From Phytomonospora sp040655735 (GTDB taxonomy: Bacteria > Actinomycetota > Actinomycetes > Mycobacteriales > Micromonosporaceae), in NCBI RefSeq assembly GCF_040655735.1, contig NZ_JBFAKK010000007.1, positions 1 to 64,000 on the forward strand: a stretch of DNA of 64,000 bases. Reading direction: 5' to 3'. A model generated the notes under the pieces. It was given only the letters and a program-made list of their open reading frames with translations, was not told the DNA's origin and did not search any database. Position numbers and translations under genes: made by a program. Positions 60,353-64,000 of the stretch are shown here, in pieces (position 1 is the stretch's first letter; every line of letters begins with the position of its first letter).

Positions 60353-61570
60353 GTGGACGACTTGATCAACGCGCTCGACTCCGCCGTGACCACCGGACTC
60401 GCCGACGGCATCGTGCTCGGCGTGCGAGTCGGCGAGCGCGTCGACACGCACGCGGCGGGCCGGCGAGGTCCGGGCGGGAAGCCTCTGACGGACGGGACGC
60501 CGTTTCCGGTCTGCTCGATCACCAAGCCGGCGACGTCGGCGCTGCTCCACGCACTGGCCGCCGACGGGCTCCTCGACCTCGACGCGCCCGTGCTCGGTGC
60601 CGCGACCGTGCGCTCGCTGCTGCGGCACACCGGCGGGGTCGGGCCGGACTGGGGCGGTGACCTGGAGGCGCTGGGAAACGGTGACGGCGCGCTCGCGGCC
60701 TACGCCGCGCGCCCGGACCTGATCGAGGACTTGGGCGCGCCCTGGTCCTACGGCAACCCCGGGTACTGGCTGGTGGGGCATCGGGCGGCGGTGGCGGCCG
60801 GGACGACCTTCGAGGCCGCGCTGCGCGAGCGCGTCCTGGCACCGGCGGGGATGACCGGCGCCGACTGCCGTCCCTGGGCCGACGACGCCTCCCTCCTCGC
60901 GCACGACGACGCCGACCCCCGGCGGTCGTCGTATCTGTCCATGCCCCGGGCGCGCATCTCTTCGGGAGGTGTGCGGGCGACGGTCCACGACGTTCTCGCC
61001 TTGGCCGCCGCGACCTGGCCGGGCGGTGCTCTCGGCGACCTGGGCGTCCTGGGCGCCGCCGACTTCGCCGACGCCTACGGCGATCGCCTGTGGGGTCCCG
61101 GCTGGGAGGCGTGGCGCGCGGCCGACGGGACGGTCGTGGCCGGCCACAGCGGTGTGTACGGCGGCTTCCGGACACGGTTGTGGTCGGTGCCGTCGCGGCG
61201 CACGGCCGTCGCGGTGCTCGCGGTCGGCAGGGGCAGTGAGGACGTGGTCCTCGACGTGGCGACGCGCGCGATCGCGGCGAGCACCGGCCTGGAGGAGCCG
61301 CGACCGGCGATCGGCGACCAGGCGCGACCTCTCGCCGACTACGCCGGGACCTACGCGCGCCGGTCGGCGCGGCACGAGGTCAGCGTCGACGGGGAGGCGC
61401 TGCGGGTGACGACCGGCGGGGAGACCGTGCTCGCTCGACCGGCCGGGAACGACCGTTTCCTCGTTGACGGCACGGTCTCGCCCCGGCGGCACGTCGACTT
61501 CCTGCCCGGCGCGTCGGGCGCGGTGGCGTTCATCCGGCCGGGCCTGCTCGCGGCCCGGCGCGTCAGCTGA
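60353..61570 (+). CDS. serine hydrolase of the class C beta-lactamase family
   Basis: 405 residues. Catalytic S55-x-x-K58 in CSITKPA, Y134-x-N136 in WSYGNPGY, and HSGVYGG near the third motif. No signal peptide is visible, so this is probably a cytoplasmic esterase or peptidase and not a periplasmic beta-lactamase. The C-terminal 100 residues form the lipocalin-like extension of this family (LADYAGTYARRSARHEVSVD). GTG start. The end overlaps the convergent SMI1/KNR4 gene by eight bases. Confidence 0.85.
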   Translation: MDDLINALDSAVTTGLADGIVLGVRVGERVDTHAAGRRGPGGKPLTDGTPFPVCSITKPATSALLHALAADGLLDLDAPVLGAATVRSLLRHTGGVGPDWGGDLEALGNGDGALAAYAARPDLIEDLGAPWSYGNPGYWLVGHRAAVAAGTTFEAALRERVLAPAGMTGADCRPWADDASLLAHDDADPRRSSYLSMPRARISSGGVRATVHDVLALAAATWPGGALGDLGVLGAADFADAYGDRLWGPGWEAWRAADGTVVAGHSGVYGGFRTRLWSVPSRRTAVAVLAVGRGSEDVVLDVATRAIAASTGLEEPRPAIGDQARPLADYAGTYARRSARHEVSVDGEALRVTTGGETVLARPAGNDRFLVDGTVSPRRHVDFLPGASGAVAFIRPGLLAARRVS

Positions 61571-62192
61571 CGCCGATCGGCGCGGGTGTCACCGGCTTGC
61601 CGTTGACGTCGGTGGTGTCGGCCGGCGACCACCACACCTCGTCGCCGAGCAGGTACGGGTAACTGTGCTCGACCGGGCCGCCCGCGTAGTAGGCCTCGGC
61701 GACCGCGTGCATGTATGCGGCCAGGTCGGGCCACGCCTCGTCGAAGTCACCGCCGTTGTCGTGGACGGCCCAGCCGAGGCGTCCGTGGTCGGGTCCCGGG
61801 CGCAGGTCGATGATCTGCGAGTCACCGTCGATCTCGGCGAACGGGATCCACAGGGGGTGCCACCAGGGCTCCGCGAAGTTCGCGTTGCCCTCGCCGGCGT
61901 CTTCTCCGAGGTCTTCGTTGATCTCCATGCACATCTTCCAGTGCGCGACGATGCGCCGGACCTCCAGCGGCGGCTGGCCGGGGAACATGTTTCCCCAGCG
62001 CTTCAGCCCGTCGTGGCAGCGCAGCGACTCGACCAGCTGCGCGGGAAACTCCACGCCGATGGCCTTCTCGGCCGTGGCGATGGCCTCATCGGTCGCGGGC
62101 GGGGCGAGTTTGGCGAGGCTGCCGGGCGCGTGGCGGCTCAGCCACGCCTCGATGCGCTGCCAGGACTCGGTGATCGTGGGGGTATCCGACAT
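61563..62192 (-). CDS. SMI1/KNR4 family protein
   Basis: 209 residues. SUKH-fold start WQRIEAWLSRHAPGSLAKLA, PPATDEAIATAEKAIGVEFP, AQLVESLRCHDG, then WHPLWIPFAEIDGDSQIIDL and GDFDEAWPDLAAYMHAVAEA. These are the standard SMI1/KNR4 features. Bacterial members are often immunity proteins of contact-dependent toxins; no toxin gene is next to it here. The ATG at 62192 is preferred to one at 62210. Seventeen bases after the LysR-like gene on the same strand, so cotranscription is likely. Confidence 0.85.
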   Translation of the reverse strand: MSDTPTITESWQRIEAWLSRHAPGSLAKLAPPATDEAIATAEKAIGVEFPAQLVESLRCHDGLKRWGNMFPGQPPLEVRRIVAHWKMCMEINEDLGEDAGEGNANFAEPWWHPLWIPFAEIDGDSQIIDLRPGPDHGRLGWAVHDNGGDFDEAWPDLAAYMHAVAEAYYAGGPVEHSYPYLLGDEVWWSPADTTDVNGKPVTPAPIGVS

Positions 62193-62209
62193 GCCGCCAT
62201 GATGCCTCA

Positions 62210-62953
62210 CTAGCGCTTGCGGGGTTTCCCACGCTTCCCGCCGCCCTTGGCGGCGCCACCCTGCGGTTTCTTCGCGGGCGTTGCCTTACGCGGCGGGGGC
62301 TTCTTCTTCGCGGTGGGCGCGGCCTTCGGCGGCGGTGGGGCCGACCGTCCCCGCGAGCTGTTGACCGTCCGGCCGCGCACGATGCCGATGAACTCCTCGA
62401 CCAGGTCGCCGGTGTCGCCCGCCGGCCACGACAGCGCGATCCGCGACTCCGGCGCGTCGGTCAGCGGCCGGTAGACGAGGTCCTTGCGGTGGTAGAGCCG
62501 CGCCAGCGACTGCGGCACGATCAGCAGCCCGACGCTGGCCGCCGCCCACGCCATGGCGTCCTCGGTGCTCTCGGGGCGCTCGACGGCGGGCCGTCCGGGT
62601 GGGGTTTCCCACTCCAGGACGTCGTCGTGGGGGTGCAGGATCGCCTCGTCGGCCAGTTCACCGACCCGCAGCTCCTCGACGGCGGCCACGACGTGGTCCT
62701 TGGGGACCACGACGACGGTCGTCTCGGTGTAGAGCGGGATCGCCTGCAAGGCGTCGCGGTCGACCGGCATGCGCAGCAGCGCCGCGTCGGCGCCACCCTC
62801 GCGGAGCAGGGCCTCCGCCTCGGCGGCGGGGGTCGCGACGAGCGTCAGCGGAACGTCGGGGAGGCGCTCCTCCCAGACCCGCACCCACTTCGTGGGCGTC
62901 ACCCCGGGGACGTAGGCGAGGCGGAACGTCGGAGGTACCTCGGGGCCGGTCAC
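62210..62953 (-). CDS. LysR-type substrate-binding domain protein without HTH
   Basis: 247 residues. Residues 8-200 are a periplasmic-binding-like effector domain of LysR type (FRLAYVPGVTPTKWVRVWEE, GADAALLRMPVDRDALQAIP, GLLIVPQSLARLYHRKDLVY). There is no N-terminal winged helix. A Lys/Pro/Gly-rich tail of about 45 residues (KAAPTAKKKPPPRKATPAKK) follows and could bind nucleic acid nonspecifically. Such HTH-less LysR-like proteins beside DUF5997 genes are common in actinobacteria. Divergent from the DUF5997 gene, with 57 bases between starts. Confidence 0.8.
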   Translation of the reverse strand: MTGPEVPPTFRLAYVPGVTPTKWVRVWEERLPDVPLTLVATPAAEAEALLREGGADAALLRMPVDRDALQAIPLYTETTVVVVPKDHVVAAVEELRVGELADEAILHPHDDVLEWETPPGRPAVERPESTEDAMAWAAASVGLLIVPQSLARLYHRKDLVYRPLTDAPESRIALSWPAGDTGDLVEEFIGIVRGRTVNSSRGRSAPPPPKAAPTAKKKPPPRKATPAKKPQGGAAKGGGKRGKPRKR

Positions 62954-63010
62954 CAGGTCAGGCTACCGGTCCCGGTCCGGGGCGGCGGTCGCGCTCGTTA
63001 GTCTTGGCCC

Positions 63011-63394
63011 ATGACGTCGCAGAAGACCACCCAGACCATGAAGCCCGCGACAGCGGCGAAGAAGCTGGGTGTGTACCTGGAGGCCACCCCCGCCGAGTTC
63101 CAGGAGGGTGTCGTCTCCCGCGACGAGCTCAACTCGCTCCAGGCCGACCCGCCCGAGTGGCTGCGCGACCTGCGCCGCGACGGCCCTCACCCGCGACCGG
63201 TCGTGGCCGCGAAGCTGGGCGTGTCGATCGCCGGGCTCGCGCGCGGCGGGGTCACCGAGGCGCTGACGACCGAGCAGATCGAGGCCATCAAGGCCGAGAA
63301 CCCCGAGTGGCTCAGCGCCGAGCGCAACACCCAGGCCGAGGTGCGCCGGGAGAACGCGCGCGTCAAGTCGCAGAAGGCCGACCGCCGCTCCTGA
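63011..63394 (+). CDS. DUF5997 family protein
   Basis: 127 residues. The core TMKPATAAKKLGVYLEATPA, EFQEGVVSRDELNSLQADPP and EWLRDLRRDGPHPRPVVAAK matches DUF5997: two similar helical segments each with a (L/I)xxxNPEWL or PPEWL box. Function unknown; the charged helical C-terminus (RRENARVKSQKADRRS) suggests nucleic acid contact. Neighbours on both sides are LysR-like genes, a conserved arrangement. The end overlaps the convergent LysR gene by 32 bases. Confidence 0.85.
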   Translation: MTSQKTTQTMKPATAAKKLGVYLEATPAEFQEGVVSRDELNSLQADPPEWLRDLRRDGPHPRPVVAAKLGVSIAGLARGGVTEALTTEQIEAIKAENPEWLSAERNTQAEVRRENARVKSQKADRRS

Positions 63395-64000
63395 CGACCC
63401 GCAGGCAGCACTCGACGAAGTCGCGCACGACCGGGTCGCCCTCGGCGCCCGGCGACCACGCCACGCCCACCTCGCTCGGCTCGACGCCGTCGACCGGCCG
63501 GTACGTCACGCCCGGACGGGCGTAGAAGCGCGCCGCCGACTCCGGTGCCAGCGCGACCCCGTACCCGTTGGCGATGGCGCTGAGCCACGCGTCGGGCTGG
63601 TCGGTGACGGCGCCGACGCGCGGGGCCCGGCCATCGCGCCGTTCGGCGGCCAGCCAGTAGTCGCGCCAGCCGCCCGTCTCGGCGGGAGCGGCGACGAAGG
63701 GCTCGTCGAGCAGCTCGGCGAAGTCCACGCGCTCGCGCGCGGCCAGCGGGTGGGAGTCGGCGAGCGCGACCATGCGCGGCTCGGCGAACAAGACCGCGAA
63801 CCGCAGGGTCTCCTGCCCGGGAAACGGCAGGCGGACCAGGGCGGCGTCGACGTCGCCGGTGGCGAGGCCGCCGGTCGGGTCGGCCCAGGACGCCTGGTGC
63901 ATCTCGACGCGCCAGCCGGGGCGGCGCTTGGTGAAGGCGGCGACGATCGGCCGGGTCGCCTCGTTGGCGGCGCTGGCGAGGAAGCCGACGCGGAGGGTGC
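63363..64000 (-). CDS. LysR-type regulator, effector domain (5' end outside window)
   Basis: The frame is open to the window edge and reads TLRVGFLASAANEATRPIVA, AFTKRRPGWRVEMHQASWAD, GDVDAALVRLPFPGQETLRF, LPDEPF-type and GVALAPESAARFYARPGVTY. This is the LysR substrate-binding fold. An internal ATG at 63902 would cut into the domain, so the true start lies beyond 64000, perhaps with an HTH. Whether an HTH is present decides if it is a regulator or, like the gene at 62210, an HTH-less form. Confidence 0.8.
   Translation of the reverse strand, partial: TLRVGFLASAANEATRPIVAAFTKRRPGWRVEMHQASWADPTGGLATGDVDAALVRLPFPGQETLRFAVLFAEPRMVALADSHPLAARERVDFAELLDEPFVAAPAETGGWRDYWLAAERRDGRAPRVGAVTDQPDAWLSAIANGYGVALAPESAARFYARPGVTYRPVDGVEPSEVGVAWSPGAEGDPVVRDFVECCLRVVRSGGRPSAT

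Noticed and set aside
59135..61492. 785-codon minus-strand ORF
   Set aside because: Antisense of the GNAT and serine hydrolase genes; no start signal and low-complexity Arg/Pro/His composition.
60353..61570. Beta-lactamase conferring resistance
   Set aside because: SxxK and YxN are present, but there is no export signal and the C-terminal extension is that of esterase/peptidase-like members.

Overview
The window is high-GC DNA (roughly two thirds G+C, strong G/C at third codon positions, frequent GTG/TTG starts, many 1- to 4-base stop/start overlaps). It carries typical actinomycete families: a mycosin-like protease, a SARP regulator, a mycothiol-type DUF664 protein, DUF6228, DUF5997 and a GRDP-like protein. 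It comes from the Actinomycetota, probably a filamentous member such as the Glycomycetaceae or Micromonosporales; the genus is an inference. Two N runs (16028-16037 and 27197-27294) show a draft scaffold.

The left third (1-26.6 kb) is accessory DNA. It starts with a broken IS3-family copy, then a toxin locus on the minus strand: a mycosin-like subtilase, a WXG-like protein ending in an SCP1.201/DddA-type deaminase domain, and an overlapping Imm1 immunity gene. A tandem family of two-TM/pentapeptide-repeat proteins follows (two intact copies, one decayed), mixed with integrase remnants and short repeats. Next are a STAND NTPase with exactly periodic TPRs and a small membrane partner, a four-gene operon (Imm1-like membrane protein, two small helical proteins, a membrane zinc-ribbon protein), a chain of small genes joined by ATGA/GTGA overlaps that ends in a LuxR-type regulator, and an S9 peptidase and an XRE/TPR regulator that share a long palindromic promoter element.

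A CRISPR array (26679-28547, about 26 visible 37-bp repeats, interrupted by an assembly gap) has no cas genes in the window. It is followed by tRNA-Lys(UUU) and its terminator. From 29 to 38 kb lie acetyltransferases, a DUF664 protein, a large secreted FG-GAP protein, membrane and small conserved genes, and an SdpA/SdpB-type operon preceded by a 47-codon peptide gene with one hydrophobic helix and two cysteines.

From 38 to 53 kb lies a candidate secondary-metabolite cluster: a SARP/NB-ARC/TPR regulator on the minus strand, then ten plus-strand genes for a sugar-phosphate cyclase (2-deoxy-scyllo-inosose synthase-like), a GHMP kinase, a GT-A glycosyltransferase, an MFS exporter, an inositol-dehydrogenase-like oxidoreductase, an extended SDR, a second MFS exporter, a GT-B glycosyltransferase and a two-module Nudix protein (plus one doubtful small ORF upstream). 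There is no aminotransferase, so the product may be a neutral glycosylated deoxycyclitol rather than an aminoglycoside (inference).

The right end (53-64 kb) looks more like core genome: an FAD oxidoreductase, a paralog of the FG-GAP protein, a WXG-like secretion substrate next to a tandem YbaB-like protein, a GNAT, a serine hydrolase, SMI1/KNR4, two LysR-type substrate-binding proteins and DUF5997.
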